DNA of 64,000 nt. Origin: Omphalotus guepiniiformis (lineage: Eukaryota > Basidiomycota > Agaricomycetes > Agaricales > Omphalotaceae). Below, piece after piece: positions 33,480-43,999 of this stretch. A program made the translations under genes and the position numbers. The number at the start of each line of letters is the position of its first letter. Positions within the stretch are counted from its first letter, which is position 1. The notes beneath the pieces are model-generated. The model searched no databases. It had not been told where the DNA came from and was given only the letters and a program-made list of their open reading frames with translations. The stretch covers positions 1,178,001 to 1,242,000 of the forward strand of contig JAQOOI010000019.1 of assembly GCA_028554645.1 (NCBI GenBank), written 5' to 3'.

Positions 33480-33911
33480 TTCACTTGTCAAAATTAGTGG
33501 ACCTAGCAAACCTAAACCAAAACGTCAGACAAAGAATTCCCAAAGAGCTGGTGAAGAAGTTTTAAACTTTCAATCCAGATCTTCTACAAGAGAAAGAAGT
33601 GTTACTAGTTCCACATCCAAGGGCAAAGGGAAATCAGTACCAGAGCCTGAAAGTGTTGATCCAGTATTACCTGGTTCTTTTGTTCTGTCATCTGACAATA
33701 ATTGAGAGTTTATACCCGGTGAATTTGATCGTTTATGTCCGCCTAAATCTACTGTTGAATTTGGAAAGTCTTATCGACTACCTGCTTCAGTATAAAAATC
33801 TAAAAAGAGTTTCAGAGAAGTTACTACTATGTCTGCTACTAGTACTACTGGTGCTGGTCCAAGTGGACAAAGTAGAGGAGATGATGATATACCCAGAAAC
33901 AATGATAATAC
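33480..33911 (+). pseudogene. Gy5 gag N-terminus, interrupted by LX
   Basis: One frame reads SGPSKPKPKRQTKNSQRAGE, a Ser/Thr-rich segment, then STVEFGKSYRLPAS, a stop, KSKKSFREV and GAGPSGQSRGDDDIPRNND, up to LX at 33912. Two in-frame stops (TGA near 33703 and TAA near 33794) both fit C-to-T changes; copy a has CAA at the second. The next codons of gag, NTRTTFVGVHELFPEAL, are found at 62576 downward on the minus strand. No clear ATG is visible. Confidence 0.75.
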
Positions 33912-34078
33912 TGTAACAGACTGACCCCATAGCCATGTTAACCGTTGTGCCAAAAGGCCGGCAATGCTAGATTCATTCTAGCATTGTGGGATCTACTATA
34001 TAAGCAGTATTTGGACCTTGCTCACATTGCTGTGAGTTGGGCACATGCCATTTTATGACATGTCACTTTTTTGTGACA
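33912..34078 (+). mobile_element. LX, 167-bp solo LTR (left copy)
   Basis: It runs from TGTAACAGACTGACC to TTTTTTGTGACA. It contains a TATATAAG box and a 10-bp-stem hairpin (CAATGCTAGA/TCTAGCATTG). The left flank is AATAC (Gy5 gag) and the right flank is GACAG (LF3), so its two sides come from different target sites. The partner copy at 62577 has the complementary flanks. Confidence 0.85.
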
Positions 34079-34156
34079 GACAGTATTCTATCCCATAGTT
34101 TCGTCTAAGACCTCCAATTAGAGTGCCTTTGTCTTTCATCAAGTTCAGAGGGTTAC

Positions 34157-34608
34157 TGTCAGCGACTCGAGTTATCAAACTCAAATAACCAAACACAAGG
34201 ATCTTAGTTTCACACGAGTAAGAGAAAAACAGAAAGTGGAATTGAGAAAAGAGACGATACAAGGAAGTATGCTAAGTACAAGTCTAAACTCGAGGAGTTA
34301 TTGACAAGATCGAAGCTAAAGAAATATCTACCTAAGCGGACTTGTTATATACGTAAATAAAACCCTAAACCCTGGGCTATAACCCTTGACTAATCCACTG
34401 TGTGTCTACCATGAGTTCGATCGCCTCAAGTGTTTCATTAATGATCGTGATCGCCTTGAGGTCTACATGCTTGATCTCGATCATCATGCTACCTACGTGT
34501 GTATTTAATATAACCCTAGATCTATAACTTAAGATGCTATCTACTGATAATAAAAGTGTCTATATGTACAAACAATGAGATAAGATGAAAAAGAAAACGT
34601 TCGTATCA
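34157..34608 (-). mobile_element. Gy4 3' LTR
   Basis: On the element's strand it begins TGATACGAACG and ends GAGTCGCTGACA. The preceding purine tract AGGAGGGGGTCA (34609-34620) ends at the pol stop. The LTR holds a telomere-like AAACCCTAAACCC stretch (about 34364-34376, plus strand). Confidence 0.93.
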
Positions 34609-34619
34609 TGACCCCCTCC

Positions 34620-37600
34620 TTAGGGACGATGTCCCCATCGTCCTAACTTCACTGCTAATGCTTCTGTCGGCATCTTCTTCATTTCTACTACTTCCGTATA
34701 TGCTTCAGGGATAGGTCGTAACAATGATGTCGGGAATAAGGAAATTGGAACCTCAATCTTTCTTAACTGAGGTGGTCGTGGTTTAGTGGGAAATTTTTTA
34801 TGGAACTCTTCGATTGCTTCTTTTGCGTTTGCAAGGTTTGCTAATGGTTCCCATGTTTGTTCGTGCCGCGAGTATCCCTTCCATTGGACTTTGTATCCGA
34901 ATCTCCCTCCCCTATATTTCCCTGAATCTACTATCTCTTCCACCTCGAACTCCGGTTCTTCTCCTTCTATCACTGGTGGCGGATTATCATTCTTAGGCTG
35001 TTCGGGGAATTCAGGCAGATGATAGGGTGACAGTAAAACTTCGTTAAAGACTGGATGTATCCTCTTCCAAGTCTTCGGTATCTTTAGTTGATACGACGTT
35101 GCTCCAACTTTCTTTACAACTTCAAAAGGACCAAATCGTTTATCATCCAACTTCTTCATTGGTCGATCAGAAGTCAGGTTTGTCGCTTCAAGCCATACTT
35201 TGTCATTAGGCTTATATTCGACTGATGGTTTCCTCTTCTTGTCGTAATACCGAGTCATGTCTTCCTTTGCCTTCTTAAGCGCCGCCCCTACTTCGTCCCT
35301 GATCTTGATCATCTTATCGGCAAATTCCTGTGCTGTGGGATTTGCCGACGGAGTTCTTGGAGCTGTTCCCTTATACGGATGTCGTCCCATATCCGCATAG
35401 AACGGAGTAACACCCGTGGCTGAGTGTATCCTATCATTCAACACGAATTCTGCTGTTGGTAACCATTCATGCCAGTCGTTCTGATGTTGATTGATGAATA
35501 ACCGGAGATAATGTTCAATCTCTTGGTTCATCCGTTCCGTCTGTCCATTCGTCTGTGGGTGATATGCCGTTGTGAAGCTTCCTTGAATGCCTAATAACCG
35601 GTATAGTTCCTTCATGAATCGGGAATGATATTGGGGTCCCCGATCATGAATAATCTTTCTCGGTAATCCGTGTATAGGAAAGATTTTGTCCCTATAGATT
35701 CTGGCCATTCCTTCAGACGTTAACGACATGTGTGTGGGTACCAGACGTGTTCGTTTCGTGAAATGATCCACAGTCACACTTATGGCATTAAAACCTCCAG
35801 CTTCCGGTAGTTCTCCGATCAGATCCGTTCCTATGACTTCCCAGGGACCTTGTGGAACATTGTTTGTGACTAGTGTTCCCGTTGGTTTGGTTCGATGAAT
35901 CTTAGTGGCCTGACACTTTTCACACCCTTTAACGTATTTCCGTACATCCTGAGTGATTCCCGGCCACCAATAGTTTCTCGTCACCAATTCCATGGTTTTG
36001 AACTGCCCTGGATGTCCCGTCAGAACGGTATCATGATGTAGTCCGATGATCTTTCCCCGTAACCTATTATCAATAGGCACGTAAATCCTATCCTGCCATG
36101 TCACAATTCCTTCCTCTGACTCAACCCAATCCTTCTCTTTTCCTTCTAAAGCCTTATTCACTAGATTATCCCGCACTTTTGACTTTTTCTTGATAAGATC
36201 TAAGATCTCGTCCTCGGGCATCTCTAGTCTGTTGATCGAAAAAAGTTCCGGCTTTAAAAGTACCACATCCTCATTGTCTTTCTCCCCCGTCTCATGATTG
36301 GCCATCCTGGACAATGCATCTGGCTTTCCCATCGACTTTCCAGGTTTATGAATCAATGTAAAGTCGTATTCAGATAATTCAGTGATCCATCGGGCTTGTC
36401 GACGATTCAATTTCTGAGGTTTTTTGAAATACTGAAGATTTTGATGATCTGTGTAGATCTCAAATGACTCTTCCGCACCCATCAGATACTGTCTCCAATC
36501 TGCTAAGGAATCCATAATGGCCATCATTTCCTTATCATAGATCTCATAATTACGTTCCGTTTCATTTAGAGATCTAGATCTGAATGCAATAGGCCACCAT
36601 TTTCCATCTATCTTTTGCGATAAGACAGCTCCGTTTGCATAATCTGAGGAATCTGCCTCGACTCTGAATTGCCCATGATCACGGGGTATGGTTAGAACAA
36701 CTTCTTCAGCAATTCTACTTTTGAGTTCTTCGAATGCCTGCTGTTGCTGCTCTGTCCATTCCCACTTTGAATTCCCAGTCAGTGATGACAATGGTTTCGC
36801 CACTTGACTGAATCCTCGGATAAATCGTCGGTAGAAGTTGCAGAAACCCAAGAAGGACTGTACTTCCTTCTTGTTTCCTGGTATTTTCCATTCTTTTACC
36901 GCTTTGACTTTCTTTGGATCCATCCGCACTTGTCCATTTCCTACAAACACTCCAAGGTACTTGACATTACTGGTCTCGAATTCGCACTTTTCAGGTCTAA
37001 GATACAACTTGTGTTGTCGTAATATATCTAACACCTGTTTTACAATTGACTCGTGTTCTTCGATTGTATTTGTGAAAACCAAAATGTCGTCTAAGTACAC
37101 CATGACATGACCTTCATTGATCAAATCCCTTAAGATATGATTCATGAACGCTTGGAAGGTCGCCGGAGAATTTGTAAGACCAAAGAACATAACCGTTGGT
37201 TCAAAGAGCCCCTGATTAGTCCTAAATGCCGCCTTCCACTCATCACCTTCTTTGATCCGGATATTATTGTATCCCCATCGAACATCCATTTTCGAAAATA
37301 CTTTCGAATCCTTCAGTTTATCAATGAGTTCTTGAATGAGTGGCAACGGGTATTTGTTCTTTATCGTTGCTTCATTCAACTTCCGATAATCCTGAACAGG
37401 TCGAAGTTTCCCATCTTTCTTTGCCACAAAGAAGAATAGTGAGGCCATCGGTGACTTTGATGGTCTAATTCGTCCAGATTTCAGATTTTCCTTAATGAAC
37501 TCATCTAAAACTTTCTGTTCCGAAGGATTTAATGAATAGACCTTGCAATCTACTGGCGTAAAGTCTGGCTTCAGTTCAATTGCATGGTCCCAGGGTCTTC

Positions 37601-38714
37601 GTTCGGGTAAATTTTGGAAATCGGCTTCATCAAAAACATCCTTGTACTCATTGACGTATTTGTCTGCTTTCGACTCAGTCTTTTTGCCCTTTCCAAAGTT
37701 CATACTCCGAAGATATCCATCCCAATTCAGGTAAAACAAGCGATCCCCTTCTTCCAGTTCCCGGACTTCAGCGTCGGATTCAGGTTTTAGGTAATACGGT
37801 ATATAACCACACTTCTTAGGACATCGATCAAACTTTAAGGTTGAGTCATTCCAATCTATATTGGGGTTATGACGTCTTAACCAATCGAGTCCCAGAAATA
37901 TGTCCGTTTTGCCTAAATTTGTAACAGCAAGTTCAATGCGTTCCGCATGATCTCCCATTACCAATCTGACTTCTATGAATCCTTCAATTGAACCGTCCTC
38001 GTTTAAGGTACCATCAGCATTGTATACCGGCATCTTTACTGGTAATTTCTTAACAGTTAAGCCATGTCGCTCTACAAATTCTTTATTGACGCAAGAACCC
38101 GTTGCTCCACTGTCAAGTAATGCCGATGTCTCTATCTGCTTGCCACTCTCGATGTCTTCGATTGTAACAGACAGCTTGAGATCTCTTCCTTTAGTACCTT
38201 TTACGAACCGCAAGTTTTTCTTAAGCGACTTTACGGCTGTGATGGCTTCGCTGATGTCCAATGACCGGATCTGGGCAACCGTTTCTTCTGATGCTTCCCT
38301 GGCCCGACAGGTTGGCATCCATGCTCTCAGAATTCCCACCGCTCGTTCTGACTCATCCTCCCTTACTCTCTGCGCTATCCATTCTGGTGAATTCGGCGGA
38401 TAACGTTCTCTCACAGGCTTTGAATCGGACTTTGTAGATACTGACGCAAATTTATTCTCAGGATGATTAAATACAAAGTGAAAATTGCTGTCCTTGTGAT
38501 CTACACTAGACTGTTCCGATTCTAACTCAGAAGGACCTGTATTCACTTCTGAGCTCTGACAAAACCCGTATCCGATTTCAACCAGTTCAAGAACCAGCTC
38601 GGTGGCTGTTCTTCTTTCTTCTCCTCTTCCTGCACATTCATCTGCCTCACTCTCTGACCCCGCTTCGCTGGACAATCCCGCGAGATATGCCCCCTCTGTC
38701 CGCAATTGAAACAC
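34620..38714 (-). CDS. Gy4 pol: protease, RT, RNase H, integrase, chromodomain
   Basis: The open frame of 1364 codons overlaps gag by 172 nt in the -1 frame; translation should enter at the slippery site 38561-38567. Approximate residues: protease LLDSGATGSC (200), RT with KMDVRWGY and MVYLDDILVF (539), RNase H VEADSSDY (688) and YDKEMMAI, integrase zinc-binding region ending CEKCQATK (931), catalytic D in GTDLIGE (963), D in HDRGPQ (1023), E in GQTERMNQ (1058), chromodomain (1255-1305: VEEIVDSGKYRG ... YKVQWKGYSRHEQTWEP). Nothing is missing. It copies the RNA into DNA and inserts it. Unlike Gy3 and Gy5, there is no space for an antisense gene: the pol stop adjoins the purine tract. Confidence 0.96.
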   Translation of the reverse strand: MFQLRTEGAYLAGLSSEAGSESEADECAGRGEERRTATELVLELVEIGYGFCQSSEVNTGPSELESEQSSVDHKDSNFHFVFNHPENKFASVSTKSDSKPVRERYPPNSPEWIAQRVREDESERAVGILRAWMPTCRAREASEETVAQIRSLDISEAITAVKSLKKNLRFVKGTKGRDLKLSVTIEDIESGKQIETSALLDSGATGSCVNKEFVERHGLTVKKLPVKMPVYNADGTLNEDGSIEGFIEVRLVMGDHAERIELAVTNLGKTDIFLGLDWLRRHNPNIDWNDSTLKFDRCPKKCGYIPYYLKPESDAEVRELEEGDRLFYLNWDGYLRSMNFGKGKKTESKADKYVNEYKDVFDEADFQNLPERRPWDHAIELKPDFTPVDCKVYSLNPSEQKVLDEFIKENLKSGRIRPSKSPMASLFFFVAKKDGKLRPVQDYRKLNEATIKNKYPLPLIQELIDKLKDSKVFSKMDVRWGYNNIRIKEGDEWKAAFRTNQGLFEPTVMFFGLTNSPATFQAFMNHILRDLINEGHVMVYLDDILVFTNTIEEHESIVKQVLDILRQHKLYLRPEKCEFETSNVKYLGVFVGNGQVRMDPKKVKAVKEWKIPGNKKEVQSFLGFCNFYRRFIRGFSQVAKPLSSLTGNSKWEWTEQQQQAFEELKSRIAEEVVLTIPRDHGQFRVEADSSDYANGAVLSQKIDGKWWPIAFRSRSLNETERNYEIYDKEMMAIMDSLADWRQYLMGAEESFEIYTDHQNLQYFKKPQKLNRRQARWITELSEYDFTLIHKPGKSMGKPDALSRMANHETGEKDNEDVVLLKPELFSINRLEMPEDEILDLIKKKSKVRDNLVNKALEGKEKDWVESEEGIVTWQDRIYVPIDNRLRGKIIGLHHDTVLTGHPGQFKTMELVTRNYWWPGITQDVRKYVKGCEKCQATKIHRTKPTGTLVTNNVPQGPWEVIGTDLIGELPEAGGFNAISVTVDHFTKRTRLVPTHMSLTSEGMARIYRDKIFPIHGLPRKIIHDRGPQYHSRFMKELYRLLGIQGSFTTAYHPQTNGQTERMNQEIEHYLRLFINQHQNDWHEWLPTAEFVLNDRIHSATGVTPFYADMGRHPYKGTAPRTPSANPTAQEFADKMIKIRDEVGAALKKAKEDMTRYYDKKRKPSVEYKPNDKVWLEATNLTSDRPMKKLDDKRFGPFEVVKKVGATSYQLKIPKTWKRIHPVFNEVLLSPYHLPEFPEQPKNDNPPPVIEGEEPEFEVEEIVDSGKYRGGRFGYKVQWKGYSRHEQTWEPLANLANAKEAIEEFHKKFPTKPRPPQLRKIEVPISLFPTSLLRPIPEAYTEVVEMKKMPTEALAVKLGRWGHRP

Positions 38715-39433
38715 TGCCCATTCCTTCGAGCCGCGTCAATGTCCATGGGTTTACCTGTACCCCCAAAGGTTGTTCCTGTGGCATCTCTCCGATCACCACT
38801 TCCTGCCGCCTGTTGCGGACTTTGTTCCCTTCTTGGCGTAAACACCGGTCTGTTCTGATTCTTGCGCCATTCCTGACGCCTTCTCCATAGTTGATCAATC
38901 TTGATCACTATGTCTTTCCATTCATCGTACACTTTGGGTAACTCATCCCTCGTGTAAATGGCATCAATAGTCTTCTCATTAATGCCCTTCTCAATGAGCC
39001 GCACCACATACGGGTCATCCTTCTTGTAATCCGCCTCCGTCAACAGTATCTCCAACTCCTGGAAATACTCCTCCGCCGTCCCCGCTCCTTGCTTCAACAA
39101 CTCCACCTTCTCCTGCGCTGTCCTCTGCAGACCGGAATCTAGGAACGCTTTGTTCAAGGCTTGCTTGAATTGCGCCCAGTCCTTCTGCCACTTCTCGTTG
39201 TCTTGGTCGAAATGGGTGTTGTAGTAGTTATTCACCCATCCGTCGACAAGCTTTCCGTTCATGAAAGAGATCGCAACGTCGATCCTCTCATCATCTGTTG
39301 TGATACCATTCTTCTTATCACGGATATAGGTGAACAATCTTCGTCGCCAATTCTTAAATTCAGATTTGACGCCGGTGAAGTTGTCGGGTTTGTTGAGGAG
39401 TGATTTTCCTCGCGAGGTGTCGATTTCAGACAT
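38543..39433 (-). CDS. Gy4 gag
   Basis: 296 residues from MSEIDTSRGKSLLNKPDNFT. The capsid-like region includes KNWRRRLFTYIRDKKNG, DGWVNNYYNTHFDQ and AEEYFQELEILLTEADY. A basic linker precedes one zinc knuckle, C-x2-C-x4-H-x4-C (CFNCGQRGHISRDC). It ends with LKSDTGFVRAQK and TGA. The last codons contain the GGGTTTT frameshift site. It forms the particle and packages Gy4 RNA in the cytoplasm. Confidence 0.95.
   Translation of the reverse strand: MSEIDTSRGKSLLNKPDNFTGVKSEFKNWRRRLFTYIRDKKNGITTDDERIDVAISFMNGKLVDGWVNNYYNTHFDQDNEKWQKDWAQFKQALNKAFLDSGLQRTAQEKVELLKQGAGTAEEYFQELEILLTEADYKKDDPYVVRLIEKGINEKTIDAIYTRDELPKVYDEWKDIVIKIDQLWRRRQEWRKNQNRPVFTPRREQSPQQAAGSGDRRDATGTTFGGTGKPMDIDAARRNGQCFNCGQRGHISRDCPAKRGQRVRQMNVQEEEKKEEQPPSWFLNWLKSDTGFVRAQK
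38561..38567 (-). promoter_or_regulatory. -1 frameshift heptamer GGGTTTT in the gag-pol overlap
   Basis: In the gag frame the minus strand reads ACG GGT TTT GTC, so G_GGT_TTT is an in-phase X_XXY_YYZ slippery site, six codons before the gag stop. The -1 frame continues GFCQSSEVN into pol. Downstream structure was not tested. Confidence 0.7.
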
Positions 39434-39967
39434 TCTGATAGGAGTAGAAGGTTGGGTAGAATAGGGAGATGATGCAAGAGATTTGTAGGAAGATGTGATA
39501 GGTGATGGGATGGTGGTTTCTTCGAAGAGACTGCTAAAGTTCCCCCAAGATTCCGTAATGGTAAAGTTTACTTCGGTCTGTCAGTAACCTCACGAAGAGA
39601 TTTCGGGACCTTTTCTGCCTCTAATAAACGAGTTCCTAATCCGTGCTCTCTTGCTGAGTAAACCTGGGCGTGCCTTTCTAGGAGTGCACCTCGTTCCCCA
39701 AGCGCAAAGTCCCCTCCCCGAAGGTTGGTTATCAGACGATGCTTTCTGCTGCCAGTACCGAGTCGGACTCAACGTTACTCGTTTGTACTATAGGCGCAAT
39801 TACTCTAATGGAGCACAGATTCCTAATTCGGACGGAAACCCGAATATCAAAGGGAGAAAACGAAGTAAGCGTGTGAAGGTGAAGAGAAACTTACTTGCTA
39901 CTGAAATAGCAACAAGAAGGCAAACTTGAATTGTGTTGGTCGGGTGAGTTGTGTAGCTTCGATCTTA

Positions 39968-40419
39968 TGTCAGCGACTCGAGTTATCAAACTCAAATAAC
40001 CAAACACAAGGATCTTAGTTTCACACGAGTAAGAGAAAAACAGAAAGTGGAATTGAGAAAAGAGACGATACAAGGAAGTATGCTAAGTACAAGTCTAAAC
40101 TCGAGGAGTTATTGACAAGATCGAAGCTAAAGAAATATCTACCTAAGCGGACTTGTTATATACGTAAATAAAACCCTAAACCCTGGGCTATAACCCTTGA
40201 CTAATCCACTGTGTGTCTACCATGAGTTCGATCGCCTCAAGTGTTTCATTAATGATCGTGATCGCCTTGAGGTCTACATGCTTGATCTCGATCATCATGC
40301 TACCTACGTGTGTATTTAATATAACCCTAGATCTATAACTTAAGATGCTATCTACTGATAATAAAAGTGTCTATATGTACAAACAATGAGATAAGATGAA
40401 AAAGAAAACGTTCGTAACA
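39968..40419 (-). mobile_element. Gy4 5' LTR
   Basis: 452 bp, essentially identical to the other LTR. Between it and the gag ATG lies about 530 bp of leader without a recognised TGG-type primer site: the leader begins TAAGATCGAAGCTACAC on the element's strand. Confidence 0.93.
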
Positions 40420-41106
40420 GTTACTGAATTTCAGAGAGATACTCAGATCCAGAGAGATACTCATTTTCAGTATCTAACTCCTTCCATCATTAGTATTGAG
40501 TATCTAACTCATTTGTGCAGATGTAACTTTGAATCTCCTTCCATTATTACACAGATTGGCATTTCATCTTAGTGACATTATGTTCACATAGTACTCAATG
40601 TACAAATATTTCTCTGGTAATACAATCTTCAAGATTGCCCATACTCTCAGCATTCAATCTTATAGTGCCAACTTAGTTAGCAAGACCAGCTGGAACTTTT
40701 GATCAGTCCAAAGGACTTAGATAGTTGTTCAATTGAAGTGAAAATCCATCAACCCCTTGGATTACAGTCAACAACACTTGGTAGAGTCTCTAGTTATTAG
40801 AGGGTGGGTCTGACCAACTCAATCTGGTATGGAACATTGGGATTCCAACACATCTGGAGAGGCATAACTAGTATCTCTTTGTATAACCCATTGGTCACAG
40901 TTGCTTAGCACCAGATTTAGTACTGTAGCAATCACTACACTTAGGCATTGTGAGTACAAGTATGTTTCATGTCTTAACTAGCAGTCTGGGGTGACTCTAG
41001 TCCTTTATGTTCAGTTTCCAATGCTTGAACATTCCATATTTACTTCAATCTGATAGATTTCAGTACTGAAAGGGAAAGGGTTTTTGACGCAACACCGTAG
41101 CTCAGA

Positions 41107-41290
41107 GTTGCCAAGGGAAGATTACACGCGGCTTAAAAACTTCATGCTCCTTTTATACTGTTTTCGGCATCTCAAATACCCATTAAAGAAACATCTCAGA
41201 TATGGAGGCCAAAAACATGAGGTATTTGATGAACCAAAAATGATACAAAAATTTCTTATTTCTCTAAGCTTTCTGTAGACAAAGAAACTT
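41107..41290 (+). repeat. Foldback arm 1
   Basis: The stretch with TTAAAAACTTCATGCTCC, CTGTTTTCGG and AAAAATGATACAAAAATTTC closely matches 63858-64000. Both lie next to the outer ends of LF3. If the 34079-62576 segment is turned over, the two arms face each other, so LF3 was inserted into a hairpin-type repeat. Confidence 0.7.
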
Positions 41291-41789
41291 GATACAAACA
41301 GAAAATATATTGACATCAAAATTTGCACAGAAAGAATAAGTCCCTTTAAACAAACATATTTAGTCGGCCTGATAAAAACTTAGTCAGCTCCCTAAATCCA
41401 TTGGGGCTGGATCTCCGTTGCCTAACCCGCGTAACACGCTTCACTCGCTACCACTCGCGCTGAGCATGGCTCTTGCTCAGGCAGCTGTTCTCTTTCAGTA
41501 GTCTTTATTCACAACAGCCTGCTGTCAGACATAGCCCAGAGAGGAGCTGGAAATGAGGTAAATTATCTGACTTACAGACATATTTATGTATGTAGACATG
41601 TGTAATGGTACAGGTAGTATAAATGGTAATATACATGCATTTCTATGAATTGAACAAATGGTGTGAGCAACCACAGTTATTTCCTGCCGCATCCGGCACT
41701 CACAATCAAAATATGCTGGCCCGATGAGGTATTTCACATCAATTACCTACGGGTACCCATGATTTCTGGGCTCTCGCTGAGTGTGCCGT
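41291..41789. other. No gene seen
   Basis: Mixed sequence between the foldback arm and the solo Gy5 LTR, with a GC-richer patch near 41400-41480. I see no convincing coding frame. The last four bases, CCGT, are the target duplication of the LTR. Confidence 0.5.
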
Positions 41790-43165
41790 TGATGAGAATG
41801 AAACAGGGCAATGAACTGCTAAAGGGCTAATGAACAAAAACCCAAAAACAACCAAAACAACCAAGTCACTCGAAAGGTGCGAGTCTGAGGGGGCGTTGTC
41901 GAAGGTTCCGCACGACCAAACTTATGGCTTCTTTATTAGAACTTTATATCTTTATCACAAGGACTTTATAGTTGAGCTTTTTTTTTTAAAAATGCACTAA
42001 GGCAAAAAGTAGCACGAGACGGTTTTGAACAAGACAGGTGTTCACTGCACAATCACAACCAATTGACCACAAGATCAAACAACCAATTCCAATAACACAA
42101 CCAGTTCAATTCAACCAATAATGATCTTTATACAATATTGCAAAAAACACCGGACTATAAACAGACCAGGGCAACTTTATGTTTTTGGTAGGATTTCCCT
42201 TCACAGGCACGATTCACGTTATAAAGACAATCCCCAGTGACCCTGTGACTCTATGGTACTCTCCTTGATTTTCTCTCTCCAGGTTACTGCCCTTTTATAT
42301 ATACTGCCAGTCCAAAATTAATAAAAATGGAAATTATAGCTAAACTGTCCTGTTTTATATATATACCTATATTCATGTATGTAGGTTGTAAGTATCTGTG
42401 TCAAGTATGTCCATTATTACTTGTTATAGATCTATTTTATGAGGCAAACCTCAAAAAATGTGTTTTAATTCCATTATTTTTATTGTAGGCAATATTTAGC
42501 CCCTTTATTTCATTTTTATGGATTTCCTTGACATTTCTCGGGCATCCGGGTTCCATAGGATTAATCACCTGATAGAAATTATACCCCTCAAAGTATCACA
42601 TTGTTTCGTCAAAGGAATTCAGTAGTATTCCGAGAAATTTTACTGATCGAGTTTTTACACCTCCTAACCGGTTTCTTGTCAAGCAATTTTCACCAGACAA
42701 TTAATCGAAGCAAATTTCCTCGTTCAACTTTTGTTCCTGGCGATTAATTAAGGAGTAAATACCCCAAAACTATTCTAGATCCATTATTTCGACTCTATTT
42801 CGCGTTCCATCCATTTTTAGTTTCCGCCGGGTTTTTAATCTTTATTGACCGGAGGAAGATGTTCCCCTAATAATTATATGATGCAATTGACGTTGTGATG
42901 TCAGAGTTCTCGTTACGAGATTGGGTGAGTCTGATTCAACAGTGGATGGCTATTGAACAATTCTCTACATCACAACTGTACTGACTAGCCTAGAACCTTG
43001 ATACACATGTTGTACCATAGGTAATAGAACATGCTTTATTACTCAAATCACAACACATTTTGATTGACAAGGCGGGCACCTTTCAACCCTCTAATACCTC
43101 ACTGCAAATGCCTAAAATGATTAATCACCTGGCTTTTAATGCAGGTGCCGAAAATCGGCGCATCA
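41790..43165 (-). mobile_element. Solo Gy5 LTR, 1376 bp
   Basis: A reverse-oriented full LTR from TGATGAGAATGAAAC to GGCGCATCA on the plus strand, with perfect target duplication CCGT (41786-41789 and 43166-43169). It is full length and little diverged from the other copies. Confidence 0.92.
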
Positions 43166-43169
43166 CCGT

Positions 43170-43999
43170 CTTAAAAAGTGATCAAAACACGCGTGTTGTA
43201 AGTCGGCTATCTTAAAACACAACTTATCGAGCACTTATTTCACTTATCTCACCCAACTTAGCACTTATTTACATCTTTTGTTACAAGAAGCCATGGGAGA
43301 GTGTAGATGACATTTAGAATGATAAATAGTGTATATACTCTGGTCTGTATGCAGCTTTCAGACCAACAGATGTAAGAGGAATACTATCTAAGTACTACTC
43401 CAGGCTCGAGGATCTTGTCTGCCTGCACAAAAAGTTGCAGGGGCTCGGGACGACAGAGTTGCAGTGAGCATGTGACCGTGCAACTCTGCGGACCCAAGGA
43501 CCAGTTTGATGGTTTCAGACGGGCTCGTCCGCGGACAAGCCTGTGAAAAGCTGGAAGGGGCAAGGGCTTGTCTGGACTGCTGAGGTCAGCAGACCACCCC
43601 TCGCAGCACTCGCTGGAAGTGGAGGCCTCTCATCAGCTAGCTCACGTTATTGGGATCAAACTTTAATTAGGCATCGGCTAACGTCAGCAAGCGCTACGTG
43701 TGTGGAGCGTGGGAGGAAACCCTTAAAAACTGCAGGATAAGTTTTAGCTACATTTTTGGTGACTGAAAAACTTAATAATTTTCAATACCCAAAAATGCTT
43801 TTCGAGAATGAGTACTTTTTTATTTACATTTCTTTTCTCCTGAAACTCATGGGCTGCAGCTGTGAGTAGGGGTAGGCAGTTCACAAATGGTCATGGAAGA
43901 AGGAAGGCCAGGAGAACGAGGATTCACTGTCTGAGGCTGTCGACCTGGAGTTGAAGGAGGAGTGAACACCGGAGAACGAGTTGTTGCAGTCTGAGGCTA
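43170..43999. other. No gene seen; short hairpin
   Basis: About 830 bp without a supported gene. A perfect 10-bp stem CAGAGTTGCA/TGCAACTCTG lies near 43455-43490, followed by GTCCGCGGAC. A short direct duplication near 43935-44030 (CTGAGGCTRTC...TGGAGTTGAAG) touches the 3' end of the next gene. Confidence 0.5.

Larger units (their letters stand above)
32710..33911 (+). mobile_element. Gy5 copy b, 5' part: truncated LTR, PBS and gag start
   Basis: The left part is the last 594 bp of a Gy5 LTR (to CATCA at 33303). A 2-bp spacer, a primer-binding site, a leader and the gag N-terminus on the plus strand follow, ending at AATAC next to LX. The rest of the same element lies inverted at 50571-62576. 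The join at AATAC is exactly the LX target duplication. Confidence 0.85.
34157..40419 (-). mobile_element. Gy4: intact chromovirus, 6263 bp
   Basis: Two 452-bp LTRs, apparently identical apart from one base near the end (TCGTATCA versus TCGTAACA), flank gag and pol on the minus strand. The target duplication GTTAC (34152-34156 and 40420-40424) is perfect. The gag and pol frames are open, and all catalytic motifs are present. This is the youngest element in the window and may be autonomous. Confidence 0.95.
34079..41094 (+). mobile_element. LF3 LTR, 3' half, containing Gy4
   Basis: From GACAGTATTCTATCCC onward it follows LF1/LF2 to GACGCAACA at 41094. It is split by Gy4 (34157-40419, target GTTAC). 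The right flank is CCGT (41095-41098). The missing 5' half lies at 62744-63835 in opposite orientation with flank ACGG, the complement of CCGT. The two halves sum to about 1.83 kb, the length of LF1 and LF2. Confidence 0.88.

Noticed and set aside
43455..43490. Terminator or structured RNA hairpin
   Set aside because: A single 10-bp stem with no gene context or repeat copies; insufficient.
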